DNA of 64,000 nt, from positions 930,001 to 994,000 of the forward strand of contig JAPFFF010000029.1 in the NCBI GenBank assembly GCA_039105265.1. Direction: 5' to 3'. A program made the translations under genes and the position numbers. Positions 35,329 through 46,090 of the stretch are shown in pieces. The notes beneath the pieces were generated by a model. It was not told the DNA's origin, did no database searches, and saw only the letters and a list, made by a program, of their open reading frames with translations. The first letter of the stretch is position 1, and the number at the start of each line of letters is the position of its first letter. The DNA comes from Tritrichomonas musculus (taxonomy: Eukaryota > Parabasalia > Tritrichomonadida > Tritrichomonadidae).

Positions 35329-36664
35329 CGTTCTTCAAGAAAAAATGCTTTTGCTTTGTTATGTTTTAAGTTGGCATAATATAATTCTTTTGGCACGTCA
35401 CTCTCATTGCGCCCACCTCATGCAACGGTTTGACATGCTTGCTACATGCGTTTTAAAATCAAAAAAGTCTTCTTTAAAATATAACAAAAAGCACGTTATT
35501 TGACGTTTTAGTCTATTGTTCAAGTTTGGAATGAAGTTCAAATGGAAATATTACAAAAAAGTTTCGAAGAAGCATGATTAATGCCTTTTAACTCACAAAA
35601 AGCAATATTTAACAAAAGAACAAATCCAGTTTATCATCAACTATATAATAGATTATTTCAAAACATGTTGTCAAGAACTGACGTTAAACCAAAACATTTT
35701 AAATTATATAATCTAAAAATGGACACAAACTTACAATCAGTTCAAGACATACCAAAACAATACTATTCATATTTACCAATCTTTTTTTTCACAAAAGGAA
35801 TTGACATATGGATGCATTCTATCCTAATTTCCTCTTTTGTTATTAAGAAATAATGATAATACGAATGACTTTATCAGAGTTTTATGATATCGAATTATTA
35901 ACATATATTAATACAATTTGAAAAAAATACTTCAGCAATTTTGATCCACTTTCAATAGGTAAAAAATAAAGCATCAAAATAAATCCATATTATTTTTATT
36001 ATTATTTGTTTATCTTTATTATGATCACTCTCTGATCAAAATCTTGATAGATTCATCTCAAAAAAAATAAAAAGACTAAACGGTTAGGATTGTTTTGAAT
36101 ATATTTTTTTAAAACAATAAACATACATAATAAAATTATATATGTCTTTTATATGTTGAAATCGGAATTCCGTATGCAATGCTATAAGAAACTGCTTTAG
36201 AGCAAGATGGCGAGAATGGTGATTCATCAATACTGGGTATGCAGTGCCATTAAGCTTTCCTGACGACATTCAGCAAGCCATACGTTTATTTTTGTCTGCT
36301 ATGCTATAAGAAATTGCTTTTGAGCAAGATGGCGAGACTGGTGATTCATCAGCTTAGGTCGATTGATCGTAAAATCTGTACAGCAGCATTTGCTGGTTCT
36401 TACCACAACGTTATCATACTTGCATTGAATGCAAGAAGCTCACGTTAGATTTAGTGATAAAGAGGCTGGATAAGAATGCAAATAAACGGCAGCATTCAAG
36501 AAGCTCACGCTTTTTTTTATTAATAAAAAATTAAAAGAGTCTGTTTATAATTATTGTTTAAACAGACAAGAAATTGAGAGGGCCATTCAAAATATGATCA
36601 TTCACTTTTTCTGAGAGCGGAGCTTTTTCTGCGTGCAACTTTGATTATACATAAAATAATCAGC
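35329..36664. other. AT-rich intergenic DNA between elements B and C, first part
   Basis: No convincing gene. One open frame (35581-35853, 90 codons) has no recognised motif and ordinary AT-rich composition, so I do not call it. Contains the direct repeat pair at 36179-36229 and 36301-36352. Probably host DNA or old decayed repeats. Confidence 0.5.
36179..36352 (+). repeat. Direct repeat pair, ~51 bp, 122 bp apart
   Basis: Both copies read ATGCTATAAGAAAYTGCTTT followed by GAGCAAGATGGCGAGA and TGGTGATTCATCA, with only a few differences. The inter-copy stretch is unrelated. Confidence 0.8.
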
Positions 36665-36905
36665 CAAATTTGTTGGCTTGTTATTTTGAGAATCGATATC
36701 AAAAACGTCACTTTTCTACATCTGATACTCGATTATCAGTTTGGAAAATCTGATATCGAAATTATCGATTATCATGATATCAGATATGAAATGTGATATA
36801 AAAAGAATTGTAAACTTGATATCAATTACAGAGATCTCGAGATCTCAAATAGATTTATCTTTTTTTATAATTGGTATTGGTGATTTTAAAATATTTAAAT
36901 ATTTT

Positions 36906-37012
36906 AAGATTAAAATCAACAAATACATTCTTCTTTATGAAATACCCGTATTGATGCTTATTTCAAGATTAAAATCAACAAATACATTCTTCTTTATGAA
37001 ATACCCATATTG
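36906..37012 (+). repeat. Tandem duplication, 59-bp period
   Basis: A 48-base unit starting AAGATTAAAATCAACAAATA occurs at 36906-36953 and 36965-37012 with one difference, separated by 11 bases. Confidence 0.9.
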
Positions 37013-37189
37013 TACACAATCCTAGTGAGTTTGCGATAATTCAATAATTCATATCACCATAAAAAATTAATTCAAAAATTGAGAAGTTTATTTATCGATT
37101 TTTTTTTTATTATAAATTCAAGCACTGAAGCTTATTCATAACACAAACCGGGAAAATGCCCACATTTATAATAATGCGTCCAAGGAGAA

Positions 37190-37575
37190 AGTTAAACAGC
37201 GTCTCAATAATAAGCCAAACAGTGTTTCAATAAAAAGTCAAAAATCATCTCGATAAAAAGTCAAAAACATCTTGATAAAAAGTCAAACAGCAACTAGATA
37301 AAAGTCAGACAGCGTCTCAATAAAAAGTCAAACAACATCTCGATAAAAAGTCAAGCAAAATCTCGATAAAAAGTAAAAACTCTCGATAAAAAGTCAAACA
37401 AAATCTCGATAAAAAGTCAAAAAACATTTCATTAAAAAGTCAAACAACACCTCAATCAAAAGTCAGAAAAAATCTTAATCAAAAGTCAAAAAACATCTCA
37501 ATCAAAAGTCAGACAGCGTTTCGACAAAAATTTAAAAATCATCTCAATCAAAAGTCAGAAAACATCTCAATCAAG
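37190..37575 (+). repeat. Minisatellite, ~23-bp unit, about 17 copies
   Basis: Degenerate tandem array of the unit ATCTCGATAAAAAGTCAAAC. Units vary at several places and a few are shortened. No gene. Confidence 0.85.
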
Positions 37576-38962
37576 CAGTATTTATATCACGATAGATTTT
37601 TTTTTGGTCTATATAAAACTTGCTTAAAAACCAATATACTATATAATATTTCAATATGAAGTCGAAACGACGATTTTCAATAACCGCCAAAGTCGTACCC
37701 CTTTTGATATAATCATATTAAAAAACAATTTTCGGAAGTTTTGGAAATTTTCGAATATTTTCAAAAAATATTAATTAAAAATAATCAAAAGAGGTAAATA
37801 ATAAAAGCAAAAAAGGCGCCAAAATTCAAATAAATAAAAACACTTTCATATATAAAATTTCAATAATTATATATACGTTAACATTCAATTTTTAATGGAA
37901 ATAAATAATTAAAATATATCAAAGTACATTGAATTTTTCAAAAAAAGTTAAGTTATTAAAAATAAAAATCCTTATTTTACGGATTTTTTTTAAAGATATT
38001 TTAAAATGTCTATGATTTTTTAAAATTCATAATATATTCTAAAAAGCTTGTTTATATTGAAATAAATAACATGAAATATACTAATTTAACTCATTTACAA
38101 TGTGCGTATAATCAAATAAAAACCAAATATACAAAAATCATGAAGATTTGATTATGTTGCCAAAATTGCAAAGATAAACATTTTAATTCATTTCATTTGG
38201 TACAAAATTGATTAATTAAGAGGCTTTACCAGTTCAAATTCTAAATTCTAAGTGATTTTTTAAAATAATACAAAATCTTATAAAAAAGCTTTTTTTTCAA
38301 ATACTTCCTTTCTTATTTTTAATCGATAATATTTATTAAACCTATTCTATTTGATAAAATTCCATTTGAAAAATACCAATTTTTTGATTTCGTATGAGAA
38401 AAATAAAGAGCATTATTATTATCTAAAAATGCGATGGAATTGTTTTAGTTGAAACTATCATCTATAAATCATACGCATGAATATTAATTTATATTCACCG
38501 GTAAAACATCAATAAAATAATTTTTTTTTGGAGATTTGATAAAAATAGTAATTTGGAATTATTTTGTGATTTCGAGTTTTGCTTTGAAAAAAAGCCGAAT
38601 GAATGTGTAAATGTGTCAAAATATAAATGAGGGATTTAATTACATGAACTATATTTAGTTCATCTTTTATAGATCATTTAATTTTTCACATAACTTTTTT
38701 TTAAAATAAACGAAAATAAACGTAACTTTTTTTGAGATTTTGAATAAAAAATGAAATTTTGGAAAAATAAATTTAATTCAAATATTTTTGTAAACCATTG
38801 AATTATCGCAAACTCACTAGGATTGTGTATAATACGGGTATTTAAAAGCTGAGTAAAAAAAAATCATCGATCTCGAGAATCAGTGCATATTTATTTATTG
38901 ATATCAAAAAGTTAATCAATTATCGATCTCGGGAATAGGAGAATAACAAGCCTACAAATTTG

Positions 38963-39497
38963 AAAATTAAGAAAAAATATTTTAAGGGGGAACTTACCTT
39001 TTTTTCAATGAAGTTTTACCAAATTTATTTCAACAAATTATCATTCTTTTTTGAAAATAATTTAATATAATTATGATAAAGGCTTTGAATAATACATTTT
39101 TGTGTTTGTTTTTATGTAACATATTATAACCAGTGTTTTGCAGACTCATTTTTTCTGTCAAAAATGTGTCAAAAAAATGAGACTAGATGATTCTGTGTAA
39201 AATATTTTTAAAAACCAAAGATCAAAAATAATTTTATTTTGATTTTTAACAAACTAATAGAGCGTTTTTTTTAAAAAAAGCTTTTTTATTATCAACATAT
39301 TATAAATAATTTCATATAATACTAAAGATATTAAAAAAAGGCTTCTATTAGTTTTTTACAGCTTAAATAAGAATTAAGTTGTACTAGTTTAATTTTATAT
39401 ATAATCAAAGCATGAGGCTTCAGTCTCTTTTTAAAATTGAAAGGGCTTACTTTCAATTTTTCTAAAAATTGATACCTCATACTTTCCTTTTTTGAAT
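38963..39497. other. AT-rich flank left of element C
   Basis: No gene or clear structure seen. Long A/T runs only. The last six bases before the element side are part of the GACGAA target duplication (39498-39503). Confidence 0.5.
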
Positions 39498-39503
39498 GAC
39501 GAA
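39498..39503 (+). repeat. Target-site duplication of element C, left copy (GACGAA)
   Basis: Exact match to 60887-60892 on the far side of the element; 6 bp is the length known for Maverick/Polinton insertion. Confidence 0.93.
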
Positions 39504-39771
39504 AGTAGTAATAGTATGTCCCGAATGGCGGGTCGAATAATTTTTCTAGGTCTCCCAATACCAGGAACCAAGCTCAAAACCTCATTTTGAAAATTAACGA
39601 AAAACTTATCCACAGGGTTTAAATTTTAATTAGCCTCCATAATCTGTTGTAGAACAAGGCCTGTCATAAAGCGCTAAACACTCATTTTAAAATTTATTCC
39701 AAAGTTAATTTGGGATTTAATTTTAAATAAGGGCTCCAGAGTGAACCTGAGAACAAGTTATAAAATTTTAA
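39504..39771. repeat. Left terminal inverted repeat of element C
   Basis: Matches 60618-60886 inverted; I found no mismatch by eye over the outer ~240 bases. Starts AGTAGTAATAGTATGTCCCG. Gene-free. Confidence 0.95.
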
Positions 39772-39812
39772 TTTTTCAAACTAATTTTTTTCCACATTTT
39801 TATTTTTGATAA

Positions 39813-42800
39813 ATGGCTTTCAACCAAAATTCATTTATTGATTTTTCTAATAACGATATTGTTGAATCTATTAATAATATTAACCAAGGACTCAATGAAA
39901 ATCTTGAAATTGCAGATACTCGTCGATATCGAGGAGGTGCTAAATTACGAAATATCAGAACATTATATACATATCTTAATCAACATAATGCACAACAAAT
40001 AATTAATCCTAATTTCAATAATAGTAATGATTTTCTGATAAAACTTGATAATTTCATAACTCATGAACAAAATCGTCGTCAATATGAACAAAATTATCTA
40101 GATTATATTAATAATGAATCGATTAATGATGATGAATTGAACGAAACATATAATCAATATTATAATAAACAGCATGAATTAAATAAATCCTATGAACACA
40201 ATTATCAAGATATATTAAATCGTGAATCATTTTATGAAGATGAACAACCAAATGAATCTGATTATCAATATTTCAATGAACAACAACAACAAATCAATCA
40301 AGAATTTCATGATAAACAAGTTCGTGATGATAATGATTTCTTCAACAAATTTGATAAAAACGAATACAAACAATTCAATTCTTTAGATGAACTTGCAAGA
40401 ATTAATTCTCAGAACAAATTTGATAATCAATTGAAAAAAGAAAAACTTGAAAATGCAATTAAACGTGCTTATGAAGCTGTCGATAATGCAATTAAATTAA
40501 TTAAACAATATAATAAAGAAGAGAATCTCAAGAAAATTGAACAAAAAGAAATTCACGATAAATCCCATTTACTTGAATATTACATTCCTGAAAACGAAGA
40601 ATTATATGAATATCTTGATAAATTCAATAACAAATTTAAATCAAAACACAATGATTACCTTATGATTAATAAACCACAAGATTTTGATAAGGCTGTTAAT
40701 GCTTGGAAACATTATAACAACTATCCCGAAACAAATATTGCTCAGAAACAATTCGATGGTTCCCCAATTGTTATTTATTATTTCAATCAAATTTCATCAT
40801 TAAATCAAATCTTCGAATCATTACAACAAGTTTTTGATACTGAACTCAAACCATTCAAAATTCATTTTCAAATATCTGGTGTATTTGAATCTCCTACAGT
40901 TAATTTTGGTGAAGATTCTGATGAAAATAAATATGAATATGAGGCTCGTGAAATCAAATGGAGAAACTTTAAAGAATCAATTCCAATTATTGTAAATTCA
41001 ATTCAGGACCTTGATTATGTTAAAATGTATATTGAATCGAATCTCAATTCATATGAAACATCAACTTCATCAACTAAATTAACAATCGTTGGTTCAATTT
41101 CATTTACTGTCTCACGAATGCGAAAGGTTACTGGACATATTAAAGATTTACCAATTGAATTTTTAAGAAGTGAATGCATTATTGCTGACAATGAAGATGA
41201 TAAATTATGTTTCTATCGATTTTTAGCAATCTGTTTGAGTGATATCATAATTGTAAATAATGTTGAAATACATAAACTTGCATATACTCAAAAATATCAA
41301 ATAAAGGAACGAACTAAGGTTGCTAAAAAAATCCTTCTCAAAGAACATAACATTGAATATAACACCAAAATTCCAAAACAAGGATTAAAGATTCTCAATG
41401 AATTCAAAGGAGTAACAATGGAACAAATGGAAGAATTGGCTAGGAATTATCATCTCAACATTAATATTTATGAGTTCACTAAAAACGAAAATTCTTCATA
41501 TTACGACTTATCTGAACAATGGTTTTTCGATAAATCTTATCCAACTCATTCTGCATTACTTTTCTCGAAAGACCAAATAATTCATATCATGTACATAAAG
41601 AATCCTGAAAAACTAACTCAAATACATATTTGTCCAAAATGTCATTCATACACTCATCGTGGTAATTCTCAAATCAATCGATTTGAATCTCATGTCAAAC
41701 ATTGTGATGGTGTTTTCAAGAAGAACTTTATTCCAAACAAGGAACCACTTCCATTCTGTCCACATATTTTAAACAATCCAGTTTATGAATATTGTTTGGC
41801 ATATGATTTAGAATGGAAACCTAACATTTATTATATGACATACGATTTTGAAACGATGGAGCAATCAGTTAACAAATCGATTTCTGATTCAACTGTAATC
41901 AATTCACGTTTGATACCTCTTTCTGTTGCTTCATGTGTTAAATTATCTTCAGGATTAATTACTAAACACTTTTCATTAAAGGATTCTGAAGAGTTTATTC
42001 CAGAATGGATTTCATGGTTGTTCGAACAATCGATGGAAGTACTGAATGATAAAATTAAATATGACAAATCATTTCTCCCTGCTGATAAAATTTATGGTAT
42101 TGATACAAATATTTATACCATAACTGTTTTTGGATTTAATTCCTCAAGATTTGATTCTAATTTGTTCAAGAAATATCTTAATCACTCTCATTGGAAAGTT
42201 GAATCAAATTCATTAATCGGAACAATATCTTCATTAAAACAATTCATTCTTGTTTCAGACCACCTTCCAACAAAATTACGATTCATTGATGCTCAATCAT
42301 TTGTTGCTGGAGGTACATTAAAACAATTTGGTATCGATTTTGGTGGTGAAACTAATTCTGTGAAAGGTGTTTTCCCATATGAGGCTGTCAATTCATCAAA
42401 CTACAATGAAGTATTATCTAAATCCGAACCATTTTCATACAACGACTTTGACAGCTATCTCAACCAAAAAAATCCACTCTCAAAATCTGATTACCAAATA
42501 TATCTCGAAGATGCTAAAAACTATAAAACACGATGGGATTACTTGCTTGCTTATAATGACAATGATGTTGAAATGATGATTAAACCAATTGACAATTTAA
42601 TTCAACTCAATGCTCAATACAAAGTTGATTTGATATCCAATCTATCATTATCTAAGAATGCATCTTGTATAAAATATGCTCTAGCATACAAGGATTTCAA
42701 TCCTCATGAAAATTACAATCCTATACACAAATACAATGAATTCATGCCAAACCCTAAATGGTGGCAATTCAAATGTGAAAATTATTACAAACAAGATGAA

Positions 42801-44723
42801 CGTTACAACTTGTCACATCCTGTTAAACGAGACCTTTCAAAATGTGTTTCGTCCAGTGATTACAAAGAATTTCTCAAACTTTACAATGACCCAATCAAGG
42901 GTAAATGTCATCTTTGTAAAGAACATTTCACATATCAAAACAAACCAACTCTTGATAGAATTAACAATGATATTGGACATGAATTTTCAAATTGTTTGCT
43001 GGCTTGTGCTGAATACAATAAACTTCGAAAACGAGATGACCCAAAAATAACTGCATTAAGAATTCAATTAAAAAAATATTGCAAACTACATCATCTTCCA
43101 ACTTTGATAAATAATGAAGATGAATATTATACAATTCGAAATGCAATTGCTGGTGGATTATCAAATGTAATGCATCGTGTTAACATCAAAGGTGAAACTC
43201 ATATCAACAAATTCCGTTACGACGGAATTAATAACAAGGTAATCTCTTATGATACTCGAAGAGTTGAAAACGGAGTTGATACGTCAAACGTTCAAACACA
43301 TATTCTTGGAATTGATTTTAATTCACTTTATCCTTCATCATTCAGTTCAAATCCACATCCATTTATTAAATACCATGGTGGAATCATGTTCATGCCAGGT
43401 GCTTTCATCAGAAGGATTGAAGCAAAGGATAAACAATCTCGAGAACGTTGTATGAAAATCATAACTTCAAAATCTCGATTTTCAAATAAACCAAATTATG
43501 TTTTCTATGCTGTTGTGAAATTATCATGTCCCAAATCAAAAATTAATTATTTCATTAATTTCCCACCAGTATTTCGAAACATTAATATCACAAATAATGA
43601 AGAAACAATTGGTTCATACATGTACAATTACATGAAATCAAACAATTTAAATTCAATCGATAAGGAAGAACGTAAATTAACAATGTTGCTTGACACAAAT
43701 GGGGAATACATGGTTTTCTCAAATTATTACCTTTGGTTCCTTCTTGACCATGGATTGGAAATCGATGATGTCAAATCTGTTTCACAATATGAATGTCACA
43801 CTGGATTCAATATGTTTGTTAATGAATTTATGAAAAAACGTCAGGATATCATCTCTGGGAAAGAGCATGGAAATGGCGCTGAAAGCGACTTGAGCAAGGG
43901 ACTTGCGAATGAGAAGTTCTACAAAATCTCAATGAATGGTTCTTATGGATATGATGGAATGAATACTGAGAAGTTCTCTAAAATCAAAATCTGTGATGCG
44001 AATAAGGCTTACCAATCAATTATATCACAAACATACATGGGTGGTGCTCAATTAAATGATAACACATTTATGATACAACATTCTCCTAAATCATATCATT
44101 GCACAACTTGTTTACAAGAATCACTTTGGACGCTTGATAATGCCAAATTCTGGTATTTAACATTCTATTATGATTTTATGAATAAATGCTTGGACATGGA
44201 TAAAATTCATTATATTGAAGGAGATACTGATTCAATGTACTATGCTGTTTCAGGTGACCCAAATGAACCTCCAACTCAATTATTCAATCATGTTATCAAA
44301 AACAAAGAATTCTATAACAAACATGTATACGAATTCATGCCAAACCCTTCAATTAACACAATTGAAGATGAAAAAAAGGTTCTTGGTTGTGCTATTGAAA
44401 AAACTGGTGAAAACATGATTGCTCTTGCACCTAAATGTTATACTATATGGAATAATGATGGCCAAACCAAATCTCTAAAATTAAAAGGAGTATCGCTTAA
44501 GAAGAATGTAATCAAATCATCTGATTATAAAGATATTATTGAAAACAATTCTGTTAAACAAGGTAAGAATATTAATCTTCAAATGAATGGAAATCAAATG
44601 TCAAAATTGACTGTTCAAAAAAATGCATTAACTGGATTACACACAAAAATGATTGTTTTAGAAAATAATTCATGTGCACCCTTCATTAAAGGAATTACAG
44701 CAAACGATTACATTATTCAATGA
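39813..44723 (+). CDS. polB: Protein-primed-type family B DNA polymerase (1,636 aa)
   Basis: Copies the element. Exonuclease motifs: YDFETMEQ (678-680 DxE), GFNSSRFDSN (Exo II) and YNDNDVEMM (Exo III). Polymerase motifs: DFNSLYPSS (about 1168-1175), KISMNGSYG (about 1371) and GDTDSMY (about 1470-1476). The N-terminal ~600 residues are helical and Asn/Gln-rich, then hold a DDKLCFYRFLA segment and a C2H2/C2HC finger (CPKCHSYTHR...HVKHC, about 607-630). An HNH-like Cys/His cluster (CHLC...LDRINNDIGHE...C) lies near 1032-1075, between exonuclease and palm. Whether the N-terminal part supplies a terminal protein cannot be told from sequence. Confidence 0.94.
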   Translation: MAFNQNSFIDFSNNDIVESINNINQGLNENLEIADTRRYRGGAKLRNIRTLYTYLNQHNAQQIINPNFNNSNDFLIKLDNFITHEQNRRQYEQNYLDYINNESINDDELNETYNQYYNKQHELNKSYEHNYQDILNRESFYEDEQPNESDYQYFNEQQQQINQEFHDKQVRDDNDFFNKFDKNEYKQFNSLDELARINSQNKFDNQLKKEKLENAIKRAYEAVDNAIKLIKQYNKEENLKKIEQKEIHDKSHLLEYYIPENEELYEYLDKFNNKFKSKHNDYLMINKPQDFDKAVNAWKHYNNYPETNIAQKQFDGSPIVIYYFNQISSLNQIFESLQQVFDTELKPFKIHFQISGVFESPTVNFGEDSDENKYEYEAREIKWRNFKESIPIIVNSIQDLDYVKMYIESNLNSYETSTSSTKLTIVGSISFTVSRMRKVTGHIKDLPIEFLRSECIIADNEDDKLCFYRFLAICLSDIIIVNNVEIHKLAYTQKYQIKERTKVAKKILLKEHNIEYNTKIPKQGLKILNEFKGVTMEQMEELARNYHLNINIYEFTKNENSSYYDLSEQWFFDKSYPTHSALLFSKDQIIHIMYIKNPEKLTQIHICPKCHSYTHRGNSQINRFESHVKHCDGVFKKNFIPNKEPLPFCPHILNNPVYEYCLAYDLEWKPNIYYMTYDFETMEQSVNKSISDSTVINSRLIPLSVASCVKLSSGLITKHFSLKDSEEFIPEWISWLFEQSMEVLNDKIKYDKSFLPADKIYGIDTNIYTITVFGFNSSRFDSNLFKKYLNHSHWKVESNSLIGTISSLKQFILVSDHLPTKLRFIDAQSFVAGGTLKQFGIDFGGETNSVKGVFPYEAVNSSNYNEVLSKSEPFSYNDFDSYLNQKNPLSKSDYQIYLEDAKNYKTRWDYLLAYNDNDVEMMIKPIDNLIQLNAQYKVDLISNLSLSKNASCIKYALAYKDFNPHENYNPIHKYNEFMPNPKWWQFKCENYYKQDERYNLSHPVKRDLSKCVSSSDYKEFLKLYNDPIKGKCHLCKEHFTYQNKPTLDRINNDIGHEFSNCLLACAEYNKLRKRDDPKITALRIQLKKYCKLHHLPTLINNEDEYYTIRNAIAGGLSNVMHRVNIKGETHINKFRYDGINNKVISYDTRRVENGVDTSNVQTHILGIDFNSLYPSSFSSNPHPFIKYHGGIMFMPGAFIRRIEAKDKQSRERCMKIITSKSRFSNKPNYVFYAVVKLSCPKSKINYFINFPPVFRNINITNNEETIGSYMYNYMKSNNLNSIDKEERKLTMLLDTNGEYMVFSNYYLWFLLDHGLEIDDVKSVSQYECHTGFNMFVNEFMKKRQDIISGKEHGNGAESDLSKGLANEKFYKISMNGSYGYDGMNTEKFSKIKICDANKAYQSIISQTYMGGAQLNDNTFMIQHSPKSYHCTTCLQESLWTLDNAKFWYLTFYYDFMNKCLDMDKIHYIEGDTDSMYYAVSGDPNEPPTQLFNHVIKNKEFYNKHVYEFMPNPSINTIEDEKKVLGCAIEKTGENMIALAPKCYTIWNNDGQTKSLKLKGVSLKKNVIKSSDYKDIIENNSVKQGKNINLQMNGNQMSKLTVQKNALTGLHTKMIVLENNSCAPFIKGITANDYIIQ
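43877..43906. repeat. GC-rich double hairpin (inside PolB gene)
   Basis: CGCT-GAA-AGCG then GCAAG-GGA-CTTGC, in frame just before polymerase motif B. The insertion of element A into element B's polymerase lies at the same protein position. Confidence 0.65.
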
Positions 44724-44729
44724 AAATGC

Positions 44730-44751
44730 GACCGGCGGAATTCCTACGGTC
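44730..44751. repeat. Imperfect GGAATTCC-centred palindrome upstream of KilA-N gene
   Basis: GACCGGCGGAATTCCTACGGTC, seven bases after the PolB stop. It and the following bases (AAATTATATGAAAA) repeat the inside of the KilA-N gene at 45027-45065. Confidence 0.75.
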
Positions 44752-44830
44752 GAAAAATTATATGAAAAACGATTTTCCAAAATTAATTTTCAAATTTAAT
44801 TTTTTTATTAATTTTTTATTTACTTCAAAA

Positions 44831-45577
44831 ATGAACTCAACAATCGTTACACCAATTAATGATGAATACGAATATTTACAATATAATGAACAACTTCGAA
44901 TCATTCATTCAATTTCTGACGATATGTTTCAAATGCAATCTATAATTAATTCATGTCAATCTAATAAACCAGTATGTCACTGGTTTCAAAATCAAAGTTC
45001 GAAAGAACTTCTTGAATACATAAATGGGTCCGGCGGAATTCCTCCGGACCAGAAATTATATGAAAACAGACCAAATTTACCTAACGAATTAAAAGGAATT
45101 TATATTCACCGTTTACTTGTCAATCATGTTGCAATTTGGTGTTCCCCATCATATTCATTTGACATTATGAAACTTCTTGATAACTATTTTAATCAACAAC
45201 GTAATCAATTGAAAGAACAAATTGAAAACTTAACATTACGTGCTGTTCCTGAAGGAAGACAATTCGATTATGTTTTCTTCATTTGGCGAGAATCAATTCC
45301 AAATTCAATAACTCGTTGTAAATTACATCTTGTTCGAAGACACATCGATTCATTTTCAAAAATTGCAAATCACTTTGATAATCCAGATGAAAACTGGTTT
45401 TACCGAGACCATTTACCAGTTTCAATGACATGCAATCGTGATATAAAAAATCTAATTCGTGAGAACTTCAATGAAAATGAAATGTTAATTGATAATTGTG
45501 TCATTTATGCACAAATTGATTTGTTAGAACAATTATATGATTTAATTACATTATACTTTGTTGAATTTCAAGAATAA
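44831..45577 (+). CDS. KilA-N domain DNA-binding protein (248 aa)
   Basis: Start at MNSTIVTPINDEYEYLQYN, matching the start of the A protein; a longer frame begins at 44720. KilA-N segments HWFQNQSSKELLEYI and GIYIHRLLVNHVAIWCSPSY are clear, then a Gln-rich helix and a C-terminal CKLHLVRRHIDSF domain. Between the first two segments lies an in-frame palindrome (45027-45050) encoding GPGGIPPDQ-like residues. It is next to PolB here, unlike in A. Confidence 0.85.
   Translation: MNSTIVTPINDEYEYLQYNEQLRIIHSISDDMFQMQSIINSCQSNKPVCHWFQNQSSKELLEYINGSGGIPPDQKLYENRPNLPNELKGIYIHRLLVNHVAIWCSPSYSFDIMKLLDNYFNQQRNQLKEQIENLTLRAVPEGRQFDYVFFIWRESIPNSITRCKLHLVRRHIDSFSKIANHFDNPDENWFYRDHLPVSMTCNRDIKNLIRENFNENEMLIDNCVIYAQIDLLEQLYDLITLYFVEFQE
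45027..45050. repeat. GGAATTCC-centred palindrome inside KilA-N gene
   Basis: GGTCCG-GC-GGAATTCC-TC-CGGACC, a near-perfect 24-bp palindrome, in frame. The A gene has its own GGAATTCC palindrome at the same protein place (4944-4960). Confidence 0.8.
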
Positions 45578-45657
45578 ATTACTTAAATTATTTTTTATGT
45601 CAAATTCAAAAATTAATTTTTCAAATTTAATTTTTTTTAATTTTTTTCTACTATAAA

Positions 45658-45975
45658 ATGACAACAAATAATAACCAAGTTGCAAACAATAATATTGAAC
45701 TTACTACTGAAGAAATTTTAAATATACTAGCTGATTCTCATTATTTATATTCTGATGATGACGCGTCAGATGATTGGAATCAATATATTAATGATGATGA
45801 TAATGAAGAATTTTATGATAATCGTTATTGGGATGATGTTAATGGTGTATACACTAACCGAAAAATGTATGATAAAGATGATGTTCTATTACCTAATTTA
45901 AATGAAAATTATTTCGCAGAGCAAGATGAAATTAAAATCAAATTTCCTATTAATGATAACAATTTACATAATTAA
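45658..45975 (+). CDS. Acidic protein unique to element C (105 aa)
   Basis: Asp/Asn/Tyr-rich (YSDDDASDDWNQYINDDDNEEF), no membrane segment, no recognised family. It has an A-rich leader and T-tract before the ATG like its neighbours. No relative in A or B within view. Function unknown. Confidence 0.5.
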   Translation: MTTNNNQVANNNIELTTEEILNILADSHYLYSDDDASDDWNQYINDDDNEEFYDNRYWDDVNGVYTNRKMYDKDDVLLPNLNENYFAEQDEIKIKFPINDNNLHN

Positions 45976-46010
45976 TCAAATTTATTTTTTTTTTGTCATT
46001 TCTTCACAAA

Positions 46011-46042
46011 CCAAACTTCGTTTGGCTGAGGCTCTTCGAGCC
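46011..46042. repeat. GC-rich double hairpin (intergenic)
   Basis: CCAAAC-TTC-GTTTGG, CTGAG, then GGCTC-TTC-GAGCC. The same order (hairpin, CTGAGG, hairpin) recurs at 48417-48450 and, inverted, at 60446-60477. Confidence 0.8.
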
Positions 46043-46090
46043 AAATTTCAATTTTTAAAATTTATTTTCAATTTTTTATTTTGTAATCAA

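Larger units (their letters stand above)
36665..38962. repeat. Decayed inverted-repeat (foldback-like) element, ~2.3 kb
   Basis: Outer arms match inverted: 36665-36685 with 38942-38962 (20 of 21 bases). Inner arms match at 37002-37045 with 38798-38841, sharing CCTAGTGAGTTTGCGATAAT. Patches between the arms also correspond. The interior is very AT-rich, has no gene, and includes the minisatellite at 37190-37575. It looks like an old non-coding DNA transposon or MITE-like fold. Confidence 0.6.

Noticed and set aside
35581-35853. 90-codon open frame as a host gene
   Set aside because: No motif, no conserved relative in view, AT-rich composition like its surroundings, no start signature.
36741-37025. 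94-codon open frame
   Set aside because: It runs across a tandem duplication and an arm of an inverted repeat, so it is very probably non-coding.
37190-37575. CRISPR-like array
   Set aside because: Units are ~23 bp, degenerate and directly abutting, with no distinct repeat/spacer division; it is a minisatellite in eukaryotic DNA.
39600-39620. DnaA-box-like TTATCCACA in the terminal repeat of C
   Set aside because: A chance match; the element is eukaryotic and PolB-driven, and only one such box per end is present because the ends are inverted copies.
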